DNA of 64,000 nucleotides from Rhizaria sp. SCN 62-66. Its lineage: Eukaryota; Rhizaria, unplaced. Of the stretch, positions 36,001 through 46,184 are shown one piece after another. The DNA lies in NCBI GenBank assembly GCA_001724265.1, contig MEDY01000070.1, positions 30,451-94,450 on the forward strand, written 5' to 3'. The notes beneath the pieces were generated by a model. It saw nothing but the letters and a program-made list of their open reading frames with translations. It was not told where the DNA came from and did not search any database. A program made the translations under genes and the position numbers. Each line of letters starts with the position of its first letter. Position 1 is the first letter of the stretch.

Positions 36001-38208
36001 GTTGTTGTTGCTGTTGTTGCTGCTGGTGGTGGTGTTGTTTTTGTCCTCACTGTCAGCGTTAGGATCTGGTTCATCGACAAAGATCTCATCACCCTCGCCT
36101 CCGACGCGAGCATCGTCTCCGTCGTGAGCAGCTGCCGCGGCTCCATTGCCAGTCAGACTGTTGCTCTCGCTCTCCTGCCCAAACCCGTGCATGCTCATGT
36201 CATGTTCACCCAGTCGCTGGGGAAAAGTGACAGTCTCGTTCATGGCCTGCGTTGACGTCACAGGCATCAGCGGCGCAGCGTACGAGTATCCCATCGGACA
36301 CCAAGGCCGGCTGACTCCGTCACTCCCCACGGCGCATTTGCGGCTATAGTGGGGGATTTCAGCGCCGACCTGGCACGCAAGCACCGTCACGAAACGCCGC
36401 TCCTGCGCGGCACGTTTGCGCCGGTCGTGCTCACGGTCGCTCACGCGTTCCGCAAAGGCGCCGGTTTGCGGCGGTAGAGTACTGCTCGCGGTGGGGGCCG
36501 CGCGCACGCGTTCAGCGGGTTCGGCGCTGCTGCCGCCAGTGGTCCTGAACTTGCTGTTAAGGTAGTACTCGTCGTTGTCTGGCGGGCTGCGCGAGGACAT
36601 GTCAACGCACGTGCCGAGGGGCAAGTGCAGCAGCGGGTTGAAGAGCAACATCGGCAGCACGAATGCCGCGGCCTCCGCCTCACCGACCGCGGTTGCAGCC
36701 TCACCGTCGTCATCCCATTTCCAGACGTTGCAGTAATTGTCATCAGCGTCGGCGTCAACGGCAACCGCAACTGCAGCGTTCTCACGGGCGCCATCCTTGC
36801 AGTCCGCCAGCTTGATCTTCGCGGTGGACGTGACGAGAGGTGCTGGACGCCTCGGAAGAGGACTCAACGCAGACCCAGCCCTCGAGAGCGGCTCCAGCGC
36901 AGGCGGCATCAACTCCGAGTCCTCCCGTTGCAGATTCTCAGCGCGATCGTCAAAGGCGCAGTCCAGGTGCTGAAACTGCAGCGGCTGTTGTTGACCGTAA
37001 GATCGAGCCTCGTGCGCGGAGAGATTCGCAGAGCGCTGTGGCTGCGGTAATTGCGGCTAGCAGAGCTGTGACTGCGGCAGTGCCGACTGCGAAAGCCCGT
37101 GCGACAGCGACATCGTGTCCGCGTCAAACGACGACGGCAGCGGCTCCGGCTCCGTCTCGCCAGCGCGACCGCTGGCGGCGCTCGCACCGCTGTCCGTGTC
37201 CCCATCGCGCATGACCGCGTTTCTGTCATTCATACGCTCATTCACAGTTGCGCGTGCGTCGCTAGCGCCAGAGTCCGAGTCCGAGCCGTTAAACATACCG
37301 TCGAGGTTGTCGTCGTGAGAGTGGTTTGTCGCAGTTGCGCCCACGGTCGTCGCAGCGGATACCGCCGGCGTCTTTGCTGTTGCACTGGATGTTTGCGGTT
37401 GTGTAGCCGCCACAGGCTCCGTCTTAACGCGCCTCTCTGCAGCCACCGTCGGCAGCACAGTTGCGGGAACAGGCGGCCGCACTGGCAAAGATCCTGAAGG
37501 CGTCTGCTCAAGTGCTGATTGCGGGCCACTGCTGCTGCTGCTGCTACTGCCGCTGGGGCTGTGGCTGGGACTACTAGCAGCGCCCGTGCGAGAACCGCTG
37601 GAGTTTACCACAGCGGCCCCATCGCCGTGCCCATCGCCGCGCCGCGGGATGCACGCGTTCGCGACCTCGCGCGAGATTAGCACGGGCACGTTGACCGTCA
37701 CCCACTGAGTGCGATCCGTGCCGTCCCGACTCGTCTTGGCGGCAGGGACGGCTGCGCCGGCGGCGAGGAGCCTCTGCGCCTCCGCGAGGTTGCAGATGCG
37801 TGCGGCGTGCGTGATCTCGAGCGAGCGCGCCTCCGCGGCCGCGATGACGAAGTCAGGCGTCAGGTAGCGGCAGTGTTGCACGCTGCGGGCACGCCAGAGC
37901 TTCAGCTTGCTTTCGATCGCCTGCGCGGCTGCGATGTCCTTCGCGGGCTTGTGCGCAGCCTCCAGCGCTGCGTGCGTGTGGTCGGGGGAGAAGACGACGT
38001 GTGTGACAGTGTTGCTCATAATCTTGGCGACTCTGCCGCCGCCGCGAGTGATCTTCTACCTCAACCCCTCCGCCTTCCTCTCAGGCAGGCCCAGTGACTC
38101 CACTATAAGAAACTCACAGCCCGCAAACACCTCGCCAGCGGACACCCTAGGCGGGAAGCCCGGGGCCGGAGCTGCGTTTGGAGACGGTTGCGTCTGGGAC
38201 GGCTGCAT
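33064..38208 (-). CDS. Family X DNA polymerase, lambda-like (BRCT + 8-kDa + palm/thumb), with two in-frame UAGs
   Basis: The gene runs from the first in-frame ATG at 38208 to UAA at 33064 and gives 1714 residues, reading UAG at residues 51 (38056-38058) and 384 (37057-37059) as sense. Residues ~27-115 form a BRCT domain (FAGCEFLIVES, GGGRVAKI, VTHVVFSPD). Residues ~765-900 form the helix-hairpin-helix 8-kDa region (GFGPSIASTLKEIL, GVHGVGPATASRL). The palm has CGSYRRGKQSSGDCDVLVT, with catalytic Asp at 1265 and 1267, and the third Asp in NRRLDLKF at 1616. The thumb has LLYFTGSDYFNRSMR, the beta/lambda-type YF-GS signature. This architecture is that of gap-filling polymerases used in base excision repair and end joining. 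Low-complexity insertions make it about three times the size of human lambda. The gap between the second and third Asp is ~349 residues against ~64 in polymerase beta. Poly-Asn and Gln-rich linkers separate the domains. Confidence 0.9.
37057..37059 (-). other. In-frame UAG in polymerase X gene
   Basis: Codon 384, in the context SQLC-UAG-PQLPQPQ. The frame stays open for 48 codons to the next ATG and then through the whole polymerase domain, so the BRCT and the polymerase belong to one gene. Confidence 0.8.
38056..38058 (-). other. In-frame UAG inside the BRCT domain
   Basis: Codon 51, in the context AEGLR-UAG-KITRGGG. It lies in the first BRCT helix, between the initial strand (CEFLIVES) and the conserved Gly-Gly turn. 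Both halves are needed for a complete BRCT domain, and the position is expected to be solvent-exposed and polar. Confidence 0.85.
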
Positions 38209-38617
38209 TGTGCCCAACGTGTGGTGGGTCAAGCAAGCTCTTAAGAGTGGAGGCAACGCTATAAAACGGAGGAGAAAATCCGGCAAAACGAAAGTTTCAG
38301 AATGTTATATTTTGATAAAATGATTAAGCTAATGTTTAATATACAATATCTGGCGTATGACTTATTTAACGATTGGTTAAACGCAGATTTGATGGAATCG
38401 TTATCAATGGTTGCTGTGTCAAAGGCGGGCAGCGGGGCACCGAGACGAAACGCCAGCGCGCCTGCCATATTTTGCTTCGAAATCTCGCAACCAAGTGACC
38501 GTTGGGACACATGCCAGTTTATGTCTTCACTTTTTCTGATATGATTTTTATTATATTTTGATTGTACTTTACAGACCTACGAAGAACTTCCGCAACACCT
38601 CCAGTCGTAAACATACG
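38209..38617. other. Divergent promoter/5' leader region
   Basis: 409 bases between the polymerase gene (-) and the next gene (+). TATAAAA lies at 38260-38266 on the plus strand. A T-rich tract ending TACTTTACAG at 38574 looks like a splice acceptor, so the plus-strand gene may have a 5' leader exon. I found no GTACG donor upstream of it. Confidence 0.35.
38260..38266 (+). promoter_or_regulatory. Possible TATA box
   Basis: A perfect TATAAAA on the plus strand, 352 bases before the ATG at 38618. The distance would fit if a leader intron ending at 38574 is removed. Confidence 0.25.
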
Positions 38618-41600
38618 ATGAGCAGCGGTCTGCCTGCGGGGATGCTCCACTCCCAGACGCGCGCCGAAGCACGTTCCCCGGCTGTTCCCGCCTCAACACT
38701 GCGCGTGGCAGCTCCCGAACCCTACGTTGAGCTGCGCCCGCGCTCCGCGTCGCGCCCGCGCCTCGGCCGGGCCTCTATCCAGACGACCCACGTCGAGCGC
38801 CAGCGTTGGGACGGCCGCTGGCATGGCACCGCCACCGCCGCCGTCGTCGGCCCCTCGGCGGCTCCCACCCCGGCGCCCGACGCCGCCGCGCTTGCCGCAG
38901 CCGCCGGCCTGACCACCACCGAGGCGGCGCGCGCTCGCAGCTTGATCGCGGACCTCGCTCGCGGCGTCAACACCCACAGCGGCTACAGCGCTGCACAGGC
39001 TTCAAGTGCCCACGCTGATGCTCCGGGCCCTGCTGCTGCTGCCTGTTCTGCCGCCAACGCGTCTGCGCGCGCGCTGCACAACGACGTTAATACGATCCTT
39101 GCGCGCGGCCTGCCCTCCTCGCTGCCACTGCCGTCCTCAGCCGCAAACGCTACTGTGATCACTCCAGCTAACTCAAGCTCTAGCTCTAGCTCTAGCTCAG
39201 GCTCCGGCGGTCCCGCGCACTCGTGCGGTCTGCCCGGCGACGTCACGGCGGCCACCACGGCGCTGGCGCGCGCACCGCTGGCGCACCGCGTCCTTGCGCT
39301 AGACCGGCCAGACGCGCTGGTGGCCTCCGTACTGACTGGGCCTGCGGTCACAGTCACCGTCGCCCCCTTGCCAGCTTCGTTCCCCCGCCCTCCGTCCGAC
39401 TCACATGCACAGTCTGCTGCTGCTGCGGCGGCGGCGCCCGCTGTGCCGGTGCAGTCGCAGCTGGCACAGGCGGCGAGCCACGCGGAGCTGCTGCAGGGGC
39501 TCACGTCGTCACTCCGCGCAATCGCTCTCGCCCGCCGCGCTAACAACAACATCAACAATCATAACAACGACAGCTCTGCGGCGCCTGCGATGGCCCCCGC
39601 CGCGCCCGCGTCGCGCGCCGCTGTGGCCGCCGCTGCGGCCGAGGAAGAGGCTATCCAGGCCGTGTTGACCGCCGCCGCCGAGGGCTGTGACTCAGAGTCC
39701 GAGGCCGCAATTCTCGCCGCCGCCCCTCGCTCTGCCGTCACTGAGATTGCGGCTGCGGGGGCGCGCCCGCTCACCGCCGCTGTCGCGCGTCTCAATTCCC
39801 TGCTCTCCGCCGCCGCAGATGTTCACACAGGCACCGGCCGGTCCGGCTCGAATCGAGCTGCGGGGGACGACTTGAACGAGCGCGGGGCTGCGGCCGCGAT
39901 CCTGGCCGAGGCGCTCCGCGCGCGCGGCTTGGCTTCCGAGTCTAGCGACCTAATTTCCTCCCCTGCAGGCGTGGCGGCCGAGGCGCGGTCCCGCGCGGCC
40001 GCTGTTTCTGAGGCCGCGATCAGGGCCATGCGCAAAGCCGTCGCCACCGCCGCGGCCGCCGCCGCCGCAGATAGCAGCTTCAACACTAGCTACAACACCA
40101 GCTACGACACCAGCTACAACGCCGAGTACAACGGCGAGGATGGCCCGGACTATGACTCAGCCTCTAACGCCGCCGCCGTTGTCACTGGCACCGGCGGTAG
40201 CACCTGCGGTGGCGGTGCGCGACGGCCGCTGCGGGAGCGGCTGCTGGCGCTGGTCGCCGCGCAGCAGCAGCGGCAGGCTGCGCGCGAGGCTGAGGACGAC
40301 GCAGCGCGCGCGGAGCAGCGGGAGCGCGACTGGCGCGCGCGAGAGGCCGCCCACGCCCGCGCCGGCCGGTACGAGCCCTTCCTCGGCGCGTACCCGCACA
40401 ACTTCAACAACAGCAACAACGACAACAATGGTAACAACATGAATGCTGTCAATAGCGGTGGTGCTATAGGCCCTATCGACATTGCGGGCGCGTTTGGCGC
40501 ACCCCAACCGCAGCAGCAGCAGCAGCAGTTCTCACAGCAGGCACAGGCGCAGGGACGATGCCGGAGCCAGAGCCAGGGCCAGGGGCGGCAAGTGGGTCTG
40601 GCGCTGCCGCAGGGCCTGCCCGACGCCGCGGCCGCCTTCAACACCGGTTTGCGCGCATATCTCTCCGCTCTGGGCCTCGGCGCCGGCGGCTTTGGCGAGC
40701 TTCAGCCCTACGAAGTGCCCTTCGCAGCCCACGGTCACCGCCGCGCCCGCGGCGCTTACGTCCAGTCAAATGCTAGCGGCAGCCAGGGCCAAGGACAAGA
40801 CGAGGGCGAGGGCTACGACGACGAGGACGGAGTTTCGCAGCCCTACACACAGCCGCAGTATCAGTCTCAGTCCCACTACGCTCAGTCGCAGTTACAGCCG
40901 CATCCGCAACAGCAGCCGCTGTCGAAGGCGGACGAGATGCGCGCATTGCTACAGCGCACCCGCGAACGATACGGACCCGCTGCGCCCGCACCCACTGCAA
41001 CTTCTGCCGCGAACGCTAGTTGCAGTAGCAGCTCTTTGCGTCCCGCTTCGGCCCCCTCTTGCTCTGCACCTGCGGCTGCCTCTGAACAAGCGGCCGCGAC
41101 CGCGGCTGGGGCTGCGAGCGCCGCCCCTGCCCAGCGTTTCGCGGCCCCCACGGACGCCGTCGTCAAGTCCGCCGCTTCGCTCGCTGCTTTTGCGCGGCGC
41201 GCGGCCCGCCAGCGCACCGAGTCAGCCGCGTCCGCCGCCACACTTGCGGCCGACACACAGCAGCGCCGCGCCGCGCGCACGCAGCGCCGCCGCGCACTGG
41301 CCCGCGCGGCCGCCGACGTCTCCGGGCTCGACGCCGCCGCTCTGGCCTCAGAGAGCGAAGACGGTGCCGGCGCAGGCTCTGGGGCAGGGGACAGAAGGGA
41401 AGTCGACGTGGACGTGCCGATGTGGGTGTTGCAGCAGGCGCAGCAGCGGCAGGCGGCGCGGACGGAGCGTGAGCGCCGCGAGGAAGCTGCCGCCGAGGCG
41501 CAGGCGCAGGTCACCGCGCTGCAGCAGCGCCAGACGCAGGCGCGCGTGTACGAGACGCTCAGGAGGAAGCACCAAGAGGTACGCAATCTTGTGCGAAACA

Positions 41601-42718
41601 TTCAGATTATATTGGACAGATCTTCTTACTTATTTCTCCTTTTATCATTATAATTTTAACTCAATTATTTTTATTTTATCTCTTTTTGTTTTGTTAATCG
41701 GGATCTATAGGCGCTGGCGTGCCGCAGTCTGGGCCTGTCGTCCCCCCCCGGCCACGGCGGCGCCCCCGTATCTGCCGCGCGCCCGCTCGCCGCGGCCCGC
41801 AAGCGCCGCGCCCAGCGCCGTCTGCTGACGTCCCTGCGCGACTCGGGCACGGCGTGGCAACAGCAGCGGCGCGCGCTGCTGGCCGTGACGTCGGAAGACC
41901 CGCACGAGCGCGGGGACGATGACCCTGACACGCGGCAGCTCTTCGCGCGCCTCGCGGGGCTGCGCGCCAGGGAGGCGCCCCACGCGCGCGCCGCGCTGCT
42001 GCGGCGCGCGGAGCGGGAGGCGCGCGCCGCGGCCGTGGGCGGCGGCGGCACGGAGCGGATCATGGACTGCGCACTGAGTGGTGAGATTGGCGCCACGCCG
42101 CTCTTCCACGCGCTCCACTCGCAAACTCGCGATTATCGCGATTGCGGCGGTCAATACAGTCCTCCCCGCGCCCCGGCCGCGCCCCAGCAGCAGCGGCAGC
42201 AACAACAGCGGCGGCCTGCGTCCGCGGGCGGCGGCGCGCGCAGCATCGCGACGGCGACTGGCGAGGCGACCTCGCTCCCGATGCCCCTCAACAGCAGCAA
42301 CGGCGGCGGCGGCAACGGCGGTCAGCAGGGCAGGTGGCGGGACAGCCACTCGCTGTTCGCGCCCGCGCCCGCGGGCCCGCCGTCGCGCCCGCCCGCGCGC
42401 GCGCTTACTCCGCAGCAGGCGCGCGCGCGGTCTGCGGCGGCGGCGCGCGCGGATGTGGCCGCTCAGCTCGCCCGCCCCAGCGCCGTCGCCACAAACGCGG
42501 TCAACACTGCAGTCAACGCAGCCAACTCTGCCCGCGCTGCTTCAGCGGCGAGGGGCGGCGTGGGGCAGCTAGCGGACGTGTTTCCGCACCGGGAGCGTGC
42601 GGTGGCGGCGCTGGCTAGGACAGCGGCGCCGCGGGGCAATGCGCAGGCGCGCGCGGTGGCTGATGCGCTCGTTGATGCCGGCAAGCCCGGCGCGCCGTCT
42701 TTCATTTACAGCCGGTAA
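38618..42718 (+). CDS. Unknown low-complexity protein with coiled-coil segments
   Basis: Exons 38618-41578 and 41711-42718 (UAA) join in phase 0 to give 1322 residues. The start is the first in-frame ATG (MSSGLPAGML); an in-frame UGA lies at 38555-38557. The N-terminal 80 residues are Arg/Pro-rich with a possible conserved patch (TTHVERQRWDGRWHG). Two stretches rich in Arg, Glu, Gln and Ala predict coiled coils: one around RQAAREAEDDAARAEQRERD, the other across the splice junction (ARTERERREEAAAEAQAQ). Ala, Ser (from a CTCTAG repeat), Asn and Gln runs fill the rest. The second exon is Arg/Ala-rich with one ordered stretch (IMDCALSGEIGATPLFHAL). I recognise no family. A structural or cytoskeletal role is only a guess from the coiled coils. 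Confidence 0.7.
41579..41710 (+). other. Intron in coiled-coil gene
   Basis: 132 bases, GAG|GTACGCAATC to GGATCTATAG|GCG, phase 0 and strongly AT-rich against GC-rich flanks. Reading through it ends at a TAA (41651-41653) after 24 codons. Confidence 0.9.
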
Positions 42719-43028
42719 ATACGATGTTACAGTAGAAATAGTTTGATTGTTACATTAATTCACGTGCGTATAATACATATTCATAATCTTTTTTCCCACT
42801 TGCTATAGCGATAAGTCGTCAGACTCAAAGAGATACTTGCCAAAAAACGTTTGTGGTGGCTTCGAGCACTCGAGAGCGTTGTGAGATCTTGACCCAAGGC
42901 GTTTTTGAAATGATCTGTGTACATTGTGTATTCGTAATCGCGTGCTCCAATTCGATCTACGCGTATCAATATGATATTTCTAACATGACACCTTTTTACA
43001 TTCTTTTAAACTTCAAATTTGTCCAGAT
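42719..43028. other. Intergenic region, nothing recognised
   Basis: 310 AT-rich bases between two plus-strand genes. It would contain the 3' end of one and the promoter of the next. TATAAT-like sequences occur near 42768 but are not distinctive. Confidence 0.4.
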
Positions 43029-43838
43029 ATGGCGACAATCAACGTCCGCCTCTGCACCCTTCAGGGTTTTCACTCCGAGATGCAAGTGACGGACTCGCTC
43101 ACGGTGGCCGAGTTCCGCGAGCTGGCTGCTGCCAAGGTGAATCTGTCGACAGACGATGGCAAGTTTAGCCTCCTGCTTGTGATTAACGGCAAGGTGCTCG
43201 AGAACGACTCCGAGCCAATCTCGCGCTTCGTTGCCCCCAACACAGCGGCGAAGCCTTCCAACGTCATCATCATGCGTCGCAAGGCCAAGGCTGGCTCTGC
43301 TGCTTCCGCCCCCGCGGCTGCTGCTGCCGCCCCCGCGGCTGCTGCTTCTGCATCCGCTGCTATGGCTGACGCCGACGCTCCCGCCGCTGCCGCTACGTCT
43401 GCGCCCACTGCTGCTGCCTCTGCGCCCGCTCCTGGCACTGCTGACTCTGCCTCTGCTGGCGCTGCTGCCGCGCCCGCGCGCCACACAATCGCCGAGCACA
43501 TCCTTAACACGCCCTCGGCGATGTCGGCGTACGCGACGGCGCTGCACTCGGCGTCGCCGCAGATGATGCAGCTGTTCGACGCGGACCGCGAAGCCTTCCT
43601 GAACATCATGGGCGACATCATCGCCGATGGCACCGCGCTTAACGCCATGGCCGCCGCCGCCACGGGCGCGCGCCCCCCGCAAGTGCCCGTGCGCCGGCTT
43701 ACGGCCGAGCAGACCGCCGCCGTTGACCGCATCGTCGAATTTGGTTTCTCGCGCGAGAAGGCGGTAGAGGCCTACTTGGTTTGTGATGGCAACGAGGAGC
43801 TCGCAGTCAACTACCTGCTTCGCGAACAGGATGACTAA
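43029..43838 (+). CDS. RAD23-like ubiquitin shuttle protein (UBL + XPC-binding-like + one UBA)
   Basis: A single exon of 269 residues, ATG at 43029, UAA stop. Residues 1-80 form a ubiquitin-like domain (MATINVRLCTLQGF, FSLLLVINGKVL). An Ala/Pro/Ser linker follows to about residue 155. Residues ~157-205 resemble the XPC-binding/STI1-like helical region (NTPSAMSAYATAL, SPQMMQLFDADREAFLNIM). Residues ~222-267 are a UBA domain of RAD23 UBA2 type (LTAEQTAAVDRIVEFGFS, AYLVCDGNEELAVNYLL). RAD23 proteins carry ubiquitylated substrates to the proteasome and stabilise XPC in nucleotide excision repair. The usual internal UBA1 is absent, replaced by the linker, so the protein is shorter than typical RAD23 (about 360-400 residues). 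Another UBL-UBA shuttle is possible, but the helical module and UBA favour RAD23. Confidence 0.85.
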   Translation: MATINVRLCTLQGFHSEMQVTDSLTVAEFRELAAAKVNLSTDDGKFSLLLVINGKVLENDSEPISRFVAPNTAAKPSNVIIMRRKAKAGSAASAPAAAAAAPAAAASASAAMADADAPAAAATSAPTAAASAPAPGTADSASAGAAAAPARHTIAEHILNTPSAMSAYATALHSASPQMMQLFDADREAFLNIMGDIIADGTALNAMAAAATGARPPQVPVRRLTAEQTAAVDRIVEFGFSREKAVEAYLVCDGNEELAVNYLLREQDD

Positions 43839-44386
43839 AAGGGCGAAGAAGAGCTCACATTCAACTAAAACGGCGCGCGATACGTAATGCGCGGCACTAC
43901 ACGCTGCTTGTTTGTTTCAGTAAGAAGCTAATTGGATGGCTTCTTTCGAGGTTTACCACACGTGCCTGATTTAGTTGCTGCTGCACGTGCCTTTGCCACG
44001 TCTGTTTGTTTACGCGTTAATGAGGCTCTATTGGTATTCTCGCTTTAGTTCTGTTTGTATTGTACCGTATTTTATCCTGTTTTTTGCTAATTCAAATAAC
44101 GTTTTTACTCTAGTTAATTGTGTCACAACTCTGGCACCAGTGTTCTATAAATACACACCAAAATTTCAAACACAGCTTCATTTCAATGCAAACAGAGACG
44201 ATATTGACATTAATCACAGTGTATTTCTTAACATTGTTTTTAAAACTATATAATCTGTCTGCCACAAGTGCATCACGCTTCGCAACATCACGTACGAGAG
44301 AGTCTTACATTTGATCACAACACATCACTCGTACATCACTCGTTCTCTAGCTAAGCTCGATCAAGCGTAGTCACTTGCTCGCGCTT
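43839..44386. other. Convergent intergenic region
   Basis: 548 AT-rich bases between the RAD23-like gene and the BEACH gene, holding both 3' ends. An open frame at 43975-44253 is T/A-rich without coding features. No RNA gene recognised. Confidence 0.4.
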
Positions 44387-46129
44387 TCACTTCTGCTGCT
44401 CGGAAGCCAGCCCCATGCCCCGCATCAGCCCCAGCAGCTCCTTTTGACTGCCCCCGCTCGCCACACCGCCGCCCGCCGTCGCATTGTTCACCGCCGGAGC
44501 GTAGTTGCCGGCGGCGGGCCCAGCGCCCACAGTCGCCAGCTGCGGCAGCGGGGCCCGGCGCGCGCGCGCCCGCGCGACGCTGCCCGTGCTGGCCAGCGAC
44601 GGCGCGGGCGCGTCGAACCCATTCCCGCTGCCGCCGAAACCGCTGCTGATGCCGATGCCGCTGACACTGTCGCCGGCGGCGTTGCCGTTGCCGTAACCGT
44701 AGCCATAGCTATATCCATGGCTCGGACTGAGGCCATACGCGTCAACAGACTGAAGCTGTTGCGGGGCATAAGGCTGACTGTACCCTGCGGTCTGACCGTG
44801 ACTGTGCAATGTACTGAGGCTGTGGCTATGGCTGTGGGCAGCGGTCGCAAAGCGTGCAACACGAAGTGGTCGCTGATCTCCAGCGCTCGACTCAAACGCA
44901 ACAGAATTCGACGAGCTCGCACCACTATAAGCGCCCACAGCACTTTTATTGTTGCTGCTGATGTTGTTGTTGTTATTGCTTGCAGCTGCGAGCCGACGTG
45001 CCGCGCCCCAGTCCTCGTCCTCATCCTCGTCTTCATAGTCATTGCTGTTGCCTGTCACCGACGGCGCAGCAGCAGCAGCGGCAGACGCGCCAGTTGCCGC
45101 CGCGCTGATGTCATCAACTTCATCGTCCTCGTCCTCGTTGTACAGCCTCGGCAACAGCTGACTCTGATTCTGGCTCTGCATCTGCACTCTCGCGCCCTTA
45201 CTGGAACCAGCGGCTTCGCTGTACGCGTTGGCGCTGGCGGCGCGTGGGTCGCCGCGGCCCTCTTCATTCTTACCATCATCGCCGACCACAAATCCCCCTT
45301 CACCGCCAGCGCCAGTGCCTGCGCCTGCGCCGGCCTCGGCCTCTGTCTCGGCCTCGGCCTTGGCGGCGGCGGCCTCGCGGCGGCGGCGACGTTCGGCCAG
45401 CGCACCACCGCCAACGCCACCGCTGGCCTCTGCAACTCCCGTGGAGGTCGCTGAGGGCGCGGAGACAGAGCCCTCGGAGCTGCCCAGCCGCATCGCCAGC
45501 GGCAGCAACGGGGACGCGTCGACCCCGCCACTTTGCGCTGCTGCCGCCGCCCCCGCAGCATCAGTGGCAGCTGCTGCAGCAGCAGCAGCAGCGTTGGCGC
45601 CGAAAGCAGCGGAGGTGGCCGGTGCGGTCGTAGGTGTGACGAGGACCGAGTCCGTGGCACTATCGTAGTACACAAACACGTCCTCTTCGTCCTCCTGGTT
45701 GCGGTCGCCCGTTGTGCGGCTGCCAATGATGCTGTTGCTGCTGTGGGGATTGACGGCGATATCGCTGTCGCCACCACGCGCCCTGCGGCCCGGCACGCGT
45801 ACCGCAGGCGTACTAGGCCCCGCAGGCGGGAGCAACGCGCCCGTCAGAGCCGCGACGTACGCCGTGTCGCCCGCTGGCAGGACGGTTGGCCCGTATACCC
45901 CGCGCCCGCGCAGAGCACACGGCACGCCGGTGAGCGCGAAACACGACCCTGCCGTCAGCCACGACTCTGCGCCGTCGCCGCTACCGCCGCTGCCGCAGTG
46001 TGTGCCGGTGGCGATGCTCGCAACGTCGGCAGCGTCGGCCGCGGCGTTGGCGTTGGCGACAGCGTCCGCGGCCGCCGCGCTCGCGATCGCAGCAATGTCC
46101 CCGCACACGCACGCGCACTGCTGCTGGTG

Positions 46130-46184
<55 letters not shown>

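Noticed and set aside
33064-38208. The polymerase gene as a decaying pseudogene because of its two UAGs
   Set aside because: All domains and catalytic residues are intact, there are no frameshifts or UAA/UGA interruptions, and three other genes show the same UAG-only interruption.
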